Positions 1 through 8,461 of a stretch of 64,000 nt of DNA are shown here, piece after piece; positions within the stretch are counted from its first letter, which is position 1; each line of letters opens with the position of its first letter. The notes beneath the pieces were generated by a model that saw only the letters and a program-made list of their open reading frames with translations, was not told the DNA's origin and did no database searches. This stretch comes from Mariniradius saccharolyticus AK6 (GTDB taxonomy: Bacteria > Bacteroidota > Bacteroidia > Cytophagales > Cyclobacteriaceae): assembly GCF_000330725.2 (NCBI RefSeq), contig NZ_AMZY02000020.1, positions 124,001 to 188,000 of the forward strand, written 5' to 3'. Position numbers and translations under genes: made by a program.

Positions 1-320
1 AAAACATCTTTTTTGATTTGGACAAGTCCGACCTCAAACCAGAGTCGAGAAGCTCTCTTAAGCGGTTGAATGAATTTTTGATTTACAATCCAAAAGTTGC
101 CATCACCATCATCGGGCATACGGACAACCAAGGGAACGCAGCCTACAATGAAAACCTGAGCCTTAAAAGGGCTGACAGCGTCAAATCATTTTTGTTGGAA
201 AACGGGATACTCGAAGAGCGTGTCAGTACCTTGGGCAAGGGCGACAAGGAACCCATTCGCCCCAATGATACCGCCGAAAACCGCGCCTTGAATAGACGGG
301 TTACGATTCTTATCCGCTAA
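1..320 (+). CDS. OmpA-family C-terminal domain protein (5' truncated by window edge)
   Basis: The reading frame is open back to the window edge (first full codon at base 3) and starts N-I-F-F-D-L-D-K-S-D-L, the usual entry to an OmpA-like peptidoglycan-binding domain. Visible landmarks are the G-H-T-D-N segment, the N-x-x-L-S-x-x-R-A-D helix and the closing N-R-R-V-T-I strand. These include the conserved Asp and Arg that bind diaminopimelate in this family. The protein should anchor the outer membrane to peptidoglycan. Only about 105 residues are visible, so the N-terminal part (beta-barrel, TPR/PD40 repeats or lipoprotein) is unknown. A TTG at base 18 is not needed as a start. Confidence 0.85.
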   Translation, partial: NIFFDLDKSDLKPESRSSLKRLNEFLIYNPKVAITIIGHTDNQGNAAYNENLSLKRADSVKSFLLENGILEERVSTLGKGDKEPIRPNDTAENRALNRRVTILIR

Positions 321-868
321 GGCCCGTTGTATTCGTTGATTTTCGCAGCGATATGCATGCATATTATTTTAAGGAATATTTATACACCTTATTAATATTT
401 TGCAAATCATTTGGAAATAATTGCAAATTCCCAATAAGGCGTAAATTTCGAAATAAAATTTGCCGATTCAAGCGTCGTTTTCGGTATTTTTTTGAATAGA
501 TATAGTCTAATTTTATATTTTTTTTATTTAAAAGAAGTTATTAACTTCTAATTATATCCATATCATTTGTTTATAAATGAATTTTTTTTGTTTCAAGTAA
601 AATTCCTGGCGGTTTGGTTGCTAGATGAAGGATTTGTTAAAAAAAATTAAAAACAAATTAATTTTTGTTAAACCATATCGTATCCAAACAACTTTGAAAA
701 TACAGCAGGCGAAATGTAGGTGCGCAAAATTTAATTTCTTATCGAGGCGAATTTTAGAATATAACCTAATTCACTTTAGGATTCCGAATATGTAAATTTT
801 TAAAACGCTTTTGGATTAAAATGGGTTAAGCCATATAATTGACCATTCGTTAAACCAAAACAACAATT
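321..868. other. AT-rich intergenic region upstream of susC
   Basis: This 548-base gap is very AT-rich with long A and T runs and contains no convincing reading frame on either strand. The only element I can support is the promoter-like pair at 810-841. The length suggests an upstream regulatory region for the SusC/SusD operon, but I see no clear operator palindrome. Confidence 0.5.
810..841 (+). promoter_or_regulatory. Bacteroidota-type promoter for susC operon
   Basis: TTTG at 810-813 is followed after exactly 20 bases by TATAATTG at 834-841. The Bacteroidota primary sigma factor recognises TTTG-N19-21-TANNTTTG, so the -33 box is perfect and the -7 box has one mismatch. A transcription start near 848 would leave a leader of about 20 bases before the ATG at 869. 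Confidence 0.5.
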
Positions 869-3800
869 ATGAAGAAAGTTTTACTACTAGGACTTATGCT
901 TCTTTTCGCAAGTGCAGCGGCATTTGCGCAAGGTCGTGTAGTGACTGGTACGGTGACCTCAGGAGATGATGGTCTGCCGTTGCCAGGTGCTTCGGTTGTA
1001 GTGAAAGGAACCACCATCGGTACAGCTACCGATCTGGATGGTAAATTTTCACTCAATGTTCCACAAGGCAGCAATGTGCTTGTGGTTTCCTTCACGGGCT
1101 TTACTGCCCAAGAGGCCTCCATCGGCAACAGAAGTGTCGTGGATGTCGTACTGCAGGCAGATATCGCCAGCTTGGGTGAAGTAATCGTAACTGGTTACGG
1201 TACACAGCCGAAAAGGGAAGTGACCGGTGCAGTGTCTTCCGTGAAAGGGGACGTAATCCAAAACCTACCAGTACAATCATTCGACAGGGCCCTTCAGGGT
1301 CGTGCGTCTGGTGTGCAGGTAAGGTCCGCCAACGGTCTCCCAGGTGGTGCTGTCAACATTCGTATCCGTGGTGTGGGTTCCGTCAACGCCGGTAACGAGC
1401 CGCTGTTCATTGTGGATGGTGTTCAGTTGAACAATGCTGCGAACTCATCCTTTACGCAAGCAAACCCACTCGCTTTCTTGAACCCCAACGACATCGAGTC
1501 CATGGAAATCCTGAAAGATGCAGCTTCTGCAGCTATCTACGGTTCCCAAGCTGCCAACGGTGTCGTGATCATTACTACCAAAAAAGGTAAGTCAGGAAAA
1601 GCAAGATTCGAATTCAATGCATTTGGCGGACAGACCCAGCCAATGAAATATTTGGATGTGTTGGGAGGTGCAGAATGGTATACCATGAGAAGGGAAGCCT
1701 TCCAAAACTCCGGTAACACGCTTCCTGAAGCCAACGCCTTGAACAACATGGCACGTTTGCCATCCAACTGGCAGACGTTGACTGCCGCTGAATTGGAAGC
1801 TATCGGTCAAGGTCTTCCAACCTACGATTGGCAAAGAGAAGTAATGGGTACAGGTAACCTTCAAAACTACGAACTGAGCGTCAATGGTGGTGATGATAAG
1901 ACTACGTTTTTCGTGTCTGGATCTTACAACTACCAGCAGTCATCTTTTCAGCCAGTAGACTTTGAGAGAGGAACTGTACGTACTTCACTCAGCCATAAGG
2001 CGACAAATAGACTTACCTTGGAGACTTCTATCAACCTCGCGACAGTAGGACAGAATGTTCCTTTCTCCTTGGACGGTTCTTTCTTGGGTAACCCTGCCTT
2101 CTCTGCATCATTGGTACTTCCTCACAACCCAATCTACAATGAAGATGGTACGTTCAACCAAGCAATTGGTGGCGTTTTGGGCCAAAACATTGTACTTGTA
2201 AATGAGTACAACTCTGGTAAAACAAGAACCAATACGCTAGTAGGTAATGCTGCGGCAACTTATAAAATTTTGGATAACTTGAGCTACCGCGCACTTGTTG
2301 GTCTTGACTACAACCTGATCCAAGAAGATAGGTATCGTGACCCAAGAACTCCAGATGGAGCGGGTGTAAGAGGTCGAGCTACGGCTGCTACCGATTGGAG
2401 GACTCGTTTTATCACGACACATACCTTGAATTGGAACAAAACGTTCAACAACGTGCACAATGTGTCAGCACTTGCAGGTTTTGAATTTGTTTCAGAGACA
2501 AGGCAAGGTATCAACGGTGAATCCATCAACTTCCCTACATTCCAATTCAGATATGTCGATTCTGGTGCTGAACCAGTTTTTGTTGGAGGATTTTGGACAG
2601 GATACAGGAGACAAGGCGCTTTCATGAGCGGTAACTACAGCTACAAGGAGAAGTACCTTTTCACAGTAACTGCTAGGTATGACGGTTCCTCAAGGTTTGG
2701 TGCAGACACCAAGTATGGTTTGTTCCCTTCCGTTAGGGCTGGCTGGAATATCGCCATGGAAGATTTCTTGAAGGAATCGGAAATCGTGACCGACTTGAAA
2801 TTGAGAGCTTCTTGGGGACGTGCTGGAAACGACCAAATCGGAAACTTTGCTGCAAGAGGTCTTTATGGAACTGGTGGCAATTATGCAGGCCAAGCAGGTA
2901 TGAGACCTACAAGCCTTCCCAACAATAATCTTAGCTGGGAGACAAACGAATCTGTGAACCTTGGTTTGGATTATGGTTTCTTTAGCAACAAACTAACAGG
3001 TTCGATCGAAGTCTTCGATCGTAGAACCAAGGACCTATTGCTCAATCAACCTGTTCTTTGGCAAAACGGATTCTCAACTATTGCCAATAACGTGGGTGAA
3101 TTGCAGAACAAAGGTTTTGAGTTTGAGTTGAACACCATCAACATTGACAAAGGTGGTTTCTCCTGGAGGACAGCCTTCAACTTCTCCTATATCAAAAACC
3201 AAATCATCAGCTTGTATGACGACCTTCAATTCCTTCCTGCTAACCCAGGCATCGCTGTAGGGCAGTCGATTGGTAACCCACCTGTACCAGGCGCAGCGGC
3301 TCCAGGCTCTTGGTTTGTTCAGGAGTATGCTGGCGTGAACCCAGCAACAGGTCGTCCGATGTGGTACGACATCAACAGGAACATTACCTACTTGCCGCTC
3401 GCAGCAGATCGTATTTATATGGGATCGAACCTCGCTCCTTATTTCGGTGGTTTCAACAATACCTTTAGATACAAAGGCTTCGAGTTGACCGCTTTCTTTA
3501 CTTATGAATATGGTGCGGTAGTGAGCGATGGGCAATATAATTTCCTACGCGAAAACGGAACTCGTTTGACGCTGAACGCCTTGAGAGAGGTGAATGATAG
3601 AAGGTGGACCGAGCCGGGCCAAATTACAGATATCCCAAGGAACTTGACTACCAATGCTGGTAACGAGACAAGAGGCGCAGGTAGAAATTCAGGTTCAGCA
3701 GCCTTGTTGAAAGCAGATTTTATCCGTCTTGCTCAAGTAACAGTCGGATACTCATTCGATCCAAGTTTATTGAGAAGCCTTGGAATCAACAGGGCGAGGG

Positions 3801-3931
3801 TTTATGCACAGGGCTTGAATTTGTGGACTTATGCTGATTACCCCGGATACGATCCTGAATTCGTAGGTATAGGTACAGGACAGGTTCCTCTGACTAAGAA
3901 CTACACAATTGGGCTTCAGTTAGGATTCTAA
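869..3931 (+). CDS. SusC/RagA-family TonB-dependent outer-membrane transporter
   Basis: This 1020-residue protein has a signal peptide (MKKVLLLGLMLLFASAAAFA, cleavage before Gln21). A carboxypeptidase-regulatory-like domain follows (about 25-105), then a TonB-dependent plug (about 110-230) containing L-G-E-V-I-V-T-G-Y-G and the SusC signature G-S-Q-A-A-N-G-V-V-I-I-T-T-K-K-G. The rest is a beta-barrel ending in the aromatic G-L-Q-L-G-F. SusC proteins import oligosaccharides or peptides across the outer membrane using TonB energy, with SusD as substrate lid. susD follows 13 bases downstream in the same operon. The substrate cannot be read from sequence, since no glycoside hydrolase or peptidase gene is adjacent. 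Confidence 0.95.
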   Translation: MKKVLLLGLMLLFASAAAFAQGRVVTGTVTSGDDGLPLPGASVVVKGTTIGTATDLDGKFSLNVPQGSNVLVVSFTGFTAQEASIGNRSVVDVVLQADIASLGEVIVTGYGTQPKREVTGAVSSVKGDVIQNLPVQSFDRALQGRASGVQVRSANGLPGGAVNIRIRGVGSVNAGNEPLFIVDGVQLNNAANSSFTQANPLAFLNPNDIESMEILKDAASAAIYGSQAANGVVIITTKKGKSGKARFEFNAFGGQTQPMKYLDVLGGAEWYTMRREAFQNSGNTLPEANALNNMARLPSNWQTLTAAELEAIGQGLPTYDWQREVMGTGNLQNYELSVNGGDDKTTFFVSGSYNYQQSSFQPVDFERGTVRTSLSHKATNRLTLETSINLATVGQNVPFSLDGSFLGNPAFSASLVLPHNPIYNEDGTFNQAIGGVLGQNIVLVNEYNSGKTRTNTLVGNAAATYKILDNLSYRALVGLDYNLIQEDRYRDPRTPDGAGVRGRATAATDWRTRFITTHTLNWNKTFNNVHNVSALAGFEFVSETRQGINGESINFPTFQFRYVDSGAEPVFVGGFWTGYRRQGAFMSGNYSYKEKYLFTVTARYDGSSRFGADTKYGLFPSVRAGWNIAMEDFLKESEIVTDLKLRASWGRAGNDQIGNFAARGLYGTGGNYAGQAGMRPTSLPNNNLSWETNESVNLGLDYGFFSNKLTGSIEVFDRRTKDLLLNQPVLWQNGFSTIANNVGELQNKGFEFELNTINIDKGGFSWRTAFNFSYIKNQIISLYDDLQFLPANPGIAVGQSIGNPPVPGAAAPGSWFVQEYAGVNPATGRPMWYDINRNITYLPLAADRIYMGSNLAPYFGGFNNTFRYKGFELTAFFTYEYGAVVSDGQYNFLRENGTRLTLNALREVNDRRWTEPGQITDIPRNLTTNAGNETRGAGRNSGSAALLKADFIRLAQVTVGYSFDPSLLRSLGINRARVYAQGLNLWTYADYPGYDPEFVGIGTGQVPLTKNYTIGLQLGF

Positions 3932-3944
3932 AATTTAGATCGAG

Positions 3945-5462
3945 ATGAAAAGAAATAATTCAATTTATAGCAAACTAGCAACCCTGTTCATTGGCTTTGC
4001 TGTAGTGTTGACTTCCTGTGATTTGGAGGTTAACCCAAGGCAGAGTATTGATGCGGTTGGCGCGTTGGACACTCCAAATGGTATAGATGCTGCCATCAAC
4101 TCAATTTATGGTAGACTGCGTGTGGAATCCAATTATGGTCGCGATTTGTTGGCACTTGCTGACGCTTTGGCAGATGTAGGTAGAACTACAAGTAATTCAG
4201 GTCGTTTGATTGGTGAAAACAACAATCAGCCTAACGCGCACTTTACGGCAGGTTTTTGGCAAAATAGTTATGCCGCGATCAATGAGGCTAACCTGGTGCT
4301 TGATCAATTGCAGAAAGGTGTTCCCGGTGCTTCTGCTGCCCAACTTGCGAGATGGGAAGGTGAAACAAAATTCCTGAGAGCTCTGTATTACTTTGATTTG
4401 GTCAAAGCCTACTCATACATTCCTACTGCGATCTACACGCCTGGCGTGACAGACCAAGGAGGTATCCCATTGGAATTGGACGGTGTGATTACGCTTGAAA
4501 AAGCGCTTACAAGGCAGACACCAAGGGCAACAATAGATCAGGTTTACAATCAGATCTATGCTGACTTGAATTCGTCTATCGCACTCTTGACCGTTGCGGG
4601 TAGGGGTATCCAGTATGCTTCAGGTGCTGCTGCTACTGCCCTTCTGTCAAGGGTTGCACTTTATCGCGGTGATTGGGCGACGGCTGCTTCCGCTGCTACT
4701 ACTGCGCTTGGTACAAGTGTCGGTAGAGTGACAGGTGTTGACAATTATGTGTCTGGTTGGAGACAGTCTGCCAATCCAGAATCAATGTTTGAGGTAAGGA
4801 TCCAATTGGCGGCTGAGTCTTTGGGCGTGAACGTTTCCCTTCAGTCTTCATACACTGCCTTGTTGAACTTGGAAAACAAGAATGCGCAAGGTGGATGGGG
4901 TGATTTTATTCCTAATGCAACTATTCTTGGGTTCTTTGGTCTCGCGCCTCTACAAATCGGCAACCCAGCCTCAGACAACAACAACTGGGATGTAACAAGA
5001 AACTCAGATGTAAGAGCTGGGTTGTACACCACTGGCAATACGGTCCGAGGTGCAGGTCGTCAAATCGAATCTACGAAGTTTATCAGCAAAAATGGTTTCG
5101 CATTTGGTGACAATATTCCTGTAATCCGTAAGTCTGAAATGCACTTGAACAGGGCAGAAGCCAACTATCATTTGGGTAACGAAGCTGAGTCATTGGCTGA
5201 ATTGAATGCCTTCAAAGCATTGAGAGGACTTGGTGCGGTGACTGTGACAGGTCAGGCACTATTGGATGAGATCCTGTTGGAAAGATTCAAGGAGTTTGCA
5301 TTCGAAGGTCACCGTTTCTTTGATTTGAAAAGATATGGTAGGCCAATTATCAAAACTACTCCTGCTGTCAATGTACAGTTCGACGATTTCAGAATTCTGC
5401 CTCCAATCCCTCAGAGAGAAGTGGATGGTAATCCTAACCTGAACCAAAACAGAGGCTATTAA
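3945..5462 (+). CDS. SusD/RagB-family nutrient-binding lipoprotein
   Basis: This 505-residue protein has a lipoprotein signal ending in L-T-S-C25, so it should be lipidated and surface-exposed beside the SusC barrel. The N-terminal SusD-like region (about 26-230) contains the TPR-type helices with F-L-R-A-L-Y-Y-F-D-L-V. The C-terminal RagB/SusD domain carries L-L-E-R-F-K-E-F-A-F-E-G-H-R-F-F-D-L-K-R, a hallmark of the family, and ends with the typical N-P-N-L-N-Q-N-R-G-Y. The gene starts 13 bases after susC and a third lipoprotein gene follows after 14 bases. The ligand is unknown. Confidence 0.95.
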   Translation: MKRNNSIYSKLATLFIGFAVVLTSCDLEVNPRQSIDAVGALDTPNGIDAAINSIYGRLRVESNYGRDLLALADALADVGRTTSNSGRLIGENNNQPNAHFTAGFWQNSYAAINEANLVLDQLQKGVPGASAAQLARWEGETKFLRALYYFDLVKAYSYIPTAIYTPGVTDQGGIPLELDGVITLEKALTRQTPRATIDQVYNQIYADLNSSIALLTVAGRGIQYASGAAATALLSRVALYRGDWATAASAATTALGTSVGRVTGVDNYVSGWRQSANPESMFEVRIQLAAESLGVNVSLQSSYTALLNLENKNAQGGWGDFIPNATILGFFGLAPLQIGNPASDNNNWDVTRNSDVRAGLYTTGNTVRGAGRQIESTKFISKNGFAFGDNIPVIRKSEMHLNRAEANYHLGNEAESLAELNAFKALRGLGAVTVTGQALLDEILLERFKEFAFEGHRFFDLKRYGRPIIKTTPAVNVQFDDFRILPPIPQREVDGNPNLNQNRGY

Positions 5463-5476
5463 AATCTAAAGAAAAT

Positions 5477-5965
5477 ATGAAAAAGATACTAGCATTATTA
5501 TCCTTTGCCATGGTCTTTGCTTTCTCTTCTTGTATTGAGCAAAACTATGTGACTTGGCAAGGTGCGGTAGTGGAATTTCAAGATGCTGTCGTTAGGACTC
5601 CAGTAGCGGGTACTGCAAATCCAGCTTATCCAAGAATCACCGTCGCCAATACAGTTGGTACTGTGAACCTTCAAGTGAACTTGGTGGCGGCACAAAGAAC
5701 AAGCGATGAGACCATTACTTATCGCGTGGTTCCTGAAGGAACTACTGCCGTGGCAGGTACTGACTTCGCAGTCTCCGGTTCTTTGGTGATCCCTGCAAAT
5801 TCCAGCTTTGGTACCTTGACTGTCAATATCCCAAACACCGGTGCTATCGGTGGCGCAGTGGATGTGTTGTTGGAGTTGGAAGGCAATGCCCAAATTCCGG
5901 CGAGCCAGAACTACAAGCAAGTGCAAATCAGAATCACTAGGCCTAATCCTCCAGCAGGATCCTAA
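5477..5965 (+). CDS. Small lipoprotein with a DUF4843/Calx-beta-like fold, third gene of the susCD operon
   Basis: This 162-residue protein has a lipoprotein signal (F-S-S-C19) and a single predicted beta-sandwich domain. The middle reads like Calx-beta or DUF4843 modules: T-Y-R-V-V-P-E-G-T-T-A-V-A-G-T-D-F, followed by alternating strands and a V-D-V-L-L-E-L-E-G segment. Proteins of this kind often sit behind SusC/SusD and are thought to be surface-exposed accessory binding lipoproteins. That role is inferred from position and lipidation, not from a recognised catalytic motif. A strong terminator follows 12 bases after the stop, so this closes the operon. Confidence 0.75.
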   Translation: MKKILALLSFAMVFAFSSCIEQNYVTWQGAVVEFQDAVVRTPVAGTANPAYPRITVANTVGTVNLQVNLVAAQRTSDETITYRVVPEGTTAVAGTDFAVSGSLVIPANSSFGTLTVNIPNTGAIGGAVDVLLELEGNAQIPASQNYKQVQIRITRPNPPAGS

Positions 5966-5977
5966 TAGTGTAAACCC

Positions 5978-6007
5978 AAAAAGGCCGGAGCTTTCCGGCC
6001 TTTTTTT
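5978..6007 (+). terminator. Rho-independent terminator of the susC-susD operon
   Basis: The stem AGGCCGGA (5982-5989) pairs with TCCGGCCT (5994-6001) around a 4-base loop, flanked by an A run and followed by seven T residues. It lies directly after the last gene of the operon. Confidence 0.9.
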
Positions 6008-6018
6008 AAACCTAGTTT

Positions 6019-6681
6019 ATGAGTAAAATTAGTTATTTGATTGTATTGATAGTCCTGTTTTGTGGTATACAAAATGGACATGCGCAGCTTCAGATGCTGC
6101 GAGACCAAGGTACCGGGGCACCGATCACAGCCAATCCCTATGCAGGTGTGAAGGGTACTCCGTATATCGGCGAATTTGCTTCTGGGGCCATCATTTTCAA
6201 TGAAAAGGACACGGCCAACAATATCCAAATTGCCTTTAACGGCTACGCCAATTCCTTGGAGGTGAAAGTGGACGGACAGATTTTTGCCTATACTCCCCAA
6301 AAAATCCTCGGCTTTGTAATCTCACCTGACGGGGGCGCGGAATTGTATAGATCTGGATTTGTGCTGCCTGGACTGGGTGAAAACCGATTCGTGCAGATTC
6401 TTGAAGATGGCAACTACACGCTCATCAAGCATAAGTACAAAATTTTGGGTAACGATCCCTCTGCCACGTATGGTACGCAAAATGCGAAGTCGTTTAATCC
6501 TGCAGAGGACCTGTTTGTGGCAAAAGGCGGTGTCGTGAAGCCTTGGAAGACCAAAACAAAGAACCTTGAAGAAATCTTTGGCCCGGACTACGCCAAAGTC
6601 GCTGCCCTGATCAAGGAAAACGGCTTGAATATCCGGGATGAGGCAGATGTGATACGCTTGTTCCGATTGCTCAATAGCTAG
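6019..6681 (+). CDS. Conserved secreted protein of unknown function
   Basis: This 220-residue protein has a clear signal peptide (about 1-22, hydrophobic ISYLIVLIVLFCGIQNGHA). The mature part is globular and rich in short beta strands. I do not recognise a catalytic family. The N-terminal half (G-V-K-G-T-P-Y-I-G-E-F) resembles secreted proteins of unknown role seen across Bacteroidota, with a short helical tail at about 185-220. It sits alone between two terminators (5978-6007 and 6705-6739), so it is monocistronic and not part of the preceding sus operon. Confidence 0.7.
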   Translation: MSKISYLIVLIVLFCGIQNGHAQLQMLRDQGTGAPITANPYAGVKGTPYIGEFASGAIIFNEKDTANNIQIAFNGYANSLEVKVDGQIFAYTPQKILGFVISPDGGAELYRSGFVLPGLGENRFVQILEDGNYTLIKHKYKILGNDPSATYGTQNAKSFNPAEDLFVAKGGVVKPWKTKTKNLEEIFGPDYAKVAALIKENGLNIRDEADVIRLFRLLNS

Positions 6682-6704
6682 TCCATTGGGGCACCTGATT
6701 TCCT

Positions 6705-6739
6705 AAAACTTCCCGGTTTTCCTTCCGGGAAGTTTTTTT
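6705..6739 (+). terminator. Rho-independent terminator after the secreted unknown
   Basis: AAAACTTCCCGG (6705-6716) pairs perfectly over 12 bases with CCGGGAAGTTTT (6725-6736), with an 8-base loop and a T run. Confidence 0.9.
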
Positions 6740-6749
6740 GTTATTTTTG
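6718..6749 (+). promoter_or_regulatory. Candidate Bacteroidota promoter for the PTPS-family gene
   Basis: TATTTTTG at 6742-6749 is a perfect TANNTTTG -7 box. The position 20 bases upstream reads TTTC (6718-6721), one mismatch from TTTG. The -33 element would lie in the loop of the preceding terminator. A start site near 6755 gives a short leader to the ATG at 6771. Confidence 0.4.
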
Positions 6750-6770
6750 CGCCTCATTCGGTAGAGAGTC

Positions 6771-7193
6771 ATGGTACACGTCTGTAGGAAAGAGCACTTC
6801 AATGCGGCACACAAGCTTTGGAACCCCAATTGGTCGGAGGAGAAGAACAAGGAGGTTTTTGGCCCTTGCTCCAATGTCAATTGGCATGGTCACAACTTTG
6901 AACTGATCGTGACCGTGAAGGGTCTACCCGACCCGGAGACCGGTTTTGTAGTGGATTTGAAGGAATTGAGCAGGCTGATCAAAACCTTGGTCATCGATAA
7001 GGTCGACCACAAAAACCTCAACATGGATGTGGATTTTATGTTGGGAAAAATGGCAAGTTGCGAGAACCTCGTGATGGAATTCTGGAAAATCCTCGAGCCG
7101 GCCGTCAATGCCATCGTCCCAAATGGACATCTCTACAAACTGACACTTTACGAGACACCAAGGAATTTTGTGGAGTATTTTGGGGAGGGGTGA
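6771..7193 (+). CDS. 6-pyruvoyl-tetrahydropterin synthase / QueD family enzyme
   Basis: This 140-residue protein is full length for the family. The zinc ligands are His14 (F-N-A-A-H), His39 and His41 (H-G-H-N), and the nucleophile is Cys33. The spacing Cys33-X5-His-Gly-His is the arrangement of biopterin-type PTPS, whereas QueD enzymes of queuosine synthesis usually have Cys-X3-His-Gly-His. The catalytic Asp-His pair fits V-D-H-K-N-L and the substrate Glu fits L-Y-E-T. The reaction uses dihydroneopterin triphosphate. The product could be 6-pyruvoyl-tetrahydropterin or carboxy-tetrahydropterin. No other queuosine or pterin gene is adjacent to decide. Confidence 0.85.
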   Translation: MVHVCRKEHFNAAHKLWNPNWSEEKNKEVFGPCSNVNWHGHNFELIVTVKGLPDPETGFVVDLKELSRLIKTLVIDKVDHKNLNMDVDFMLGKMASCENLVMEFWKILEPAVNAIVPNGHLYKLTLYETPRNFVEYFGEG

Positions 7194-7212
7194 TAGGTTA
7201 CACCCACACTTA

Positions 7213-7330
7213 GGCGAAGTATGGCGCAGGCGCCAGGCATAACCTTCAATTACGACTTTCGATTTTTTGGTCTCCCCGTCTGGGTGAAATGTGGCGTAGG
7301 CGCTAGGCGTAATTTGCAATTACGCCTTTC
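7213..7330 (+). repeat. Imperfect tandem repeat, 70-base period, including one copy of a dispersed repeat
   Basis: Bases 7213-7260 and 7283-7330 align over 48 positions with 38 identities. Both contain GGCG-AGGCGC-AGGC and end in CAATTACG-CTTTC. The second unit includes 7272-7309, which recurs at 11897-11934 with one mismatch in 38. The repeats are on the same strand and lie between genes. Confidence 0.7.
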
Positions 7331-7460
7331 TATGAAATGAATTTGTAATTCTTTCTACATTGAACTAACTTCCAATTCGATAGCTTGTCGAAAGTATGCA
7401 ATTGCAAATTGGTGTTGATAATTGGGTGGAATTGCATCCGCGATGGCCATCGGGATCCAC

Positions 7461-7507
7461 CTAGCCACCACCGAAAGGCAATACTGCACTTATAGGGGGG
7501 AAGTAAC
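7461..7507 (+). repeat. Dispersed repeat, copy 1 (upstream of the 158-residue lipoprotein gene)
   Basis: The core AGCCACCACCGAAAG is followed by an AT/GC-mixed arm and a G6 run. The same pattern recurs at 8038-8082 and 8865-8905. The copy ends about 30 bases before the next start codon. Confidence 0.6.
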
Positions 7508-7537
7508 ATTTTATTCTAAAATCATGAAAACTTATAT

Positions 7538-8014
7538 ATGAGAATAGTTTTGCTGTCAATTTTTTTGTTCATGTCTTGCAGACCCAGTGCCGTAGAAGAC
7601 AAGAATAGTCAGGAACCATTGGAGCTAATCGCAATAGATTCAAAAGGTGATTTCAAGGAATTTTGGAAGAATTTAGGACAGGCGCTCATGCTTAATGATA
7701 CAATTGTTCTTGATAAATATTTGGATTCTACTGTATTTTTTTATGGCAGAGAGGACATAGATCCAAGATTTGAATTGAACGGGAGCGAAAGGATCATTAA
7801 GGTCAGGGAAGTCTACCTAACCGGTGGGATTTACGACTATCAAAAGGACACAAGTATAAGTTATGTGGACTTTTTTTTGAATGTAGACTTATTAAATAAG
7901 GATTATCTTCAAGACAAGGATATTCAACAAATTGAGGACTTTGTTTTTAGGAGGAATACGTCCGGTGAGTGGAAGCTAACAGGAGTGTATTCTGACACAA
8001 AAAAAATAAAGTGA
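7538..8014 (+). CDS. Orphan lipoprotein, unknown function
   Basis: This 158-residue protein has a short lipoprotein signal (MRIVLLSIFLFMSC, lipid Cys14). The mature part is a small alpha/beta domain with F-K-E-F-W-K-N-L-G-Q-A near the start and repeated Asp/Tyr-rich segments. This composition is reminiscent of small secreted NTF2-like or DUF4878-type domains, but I cannot assign a family. Base composition is clearly more AT-rich than the flanking genes. It is preceded and followed by copies of the same short dispersed repeat (7461-7507 and 8038-8082), which suggests acquisition as a unit. Confidence 0.65.
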   Translation: MRIVLLSIFLFMSCRPSAVEDKNSQEPLELIAIDSKGDFKEFWKNLGQALMLNDTIVLDKYLDSTVFFYGREDIDPRFELNGSERIIKVREVYLTGGIYDYQKDTSISYVDFFLNVDLLNKDYLQDKDIQQIEDFVFRRNTSGEWKLTGVYSDTKKIK

Positions 8015-8037
8015 TAGGTAAACTTAGATATGCACCC

Positions 8038-8082
8038 CAGCCACCACCGAAAGTCTATACTACGCCTAGAGGGGGGATAAAC
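8038..8082 (+). repeat. Dispersed repeat, copy 2 (between the two orphan genes)
   Basis: CAGCCACCACCGAAAG is followed by TCTATACTACGCCTAGA and a G6 run. It is closely related to the copies at 7461 and 8865. It ends 34 bases before the next start codon at 8117. Confidence 0.6.
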
Positions 8083-8116
8083 GAAATTTCTGGGAAAGAT
8101 TTTAAATGCAACAGCG

Positions 8117-8461
8117 ATGGGTAATTTTTATATTGAATTAAAGCAAACACTGCAAACAGTTTTAGACTGGTCAGAAAGTTTCAAAAAGGGCTATCGCAAT
8201 TACAAGTTTGACATAGATGATGAATTATTTAAGCTTTCTGAAAAACATCGTAAAAACTTCCAGGCCGGTGATTTACTGTTAATTTACAATTTATTGGATT
8301 TTTATTGTGATGCTATAAAGCATGATTTCGATAATATTGATATTAATTATTCATTAGGACAGGCCCGCTCAGATATAAAATCAGTAATCGACGAGATCGG
8401 AAAAAATTCTGAAATAAATCTGCCCCATGTATTAAAGGAGAGGTTAAAAAACCTTTGCTAA
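8117..8461 (+). CDS. Small cytoplasmic protein of unknown function
   Basis: This 114-residue protein has no signal peptide or membrane segment and is predicted to be almost entirely helical, with many Lys, Asp and aromatic residues. I recognise no motif. Low GC content and the repeat copy 34 bases upstream make it look like the 158-residue lipoprotein gene before it: an orphan in an intergenic repeat environment. It could be an immunity-like or regulatory protein, but nothing in the sequence proves that. Confidence 0.55.
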   Translation: MGNFYIELKQTLQTVLDWSESFKKGYRNYKFDIDDELFKLSEKHRKNFQAGDLLLIYNLLDFYCDAIKHDFDNIDINYSLGQARSDIKSVIDEIGKNSEINLPHVLKERLKNLC

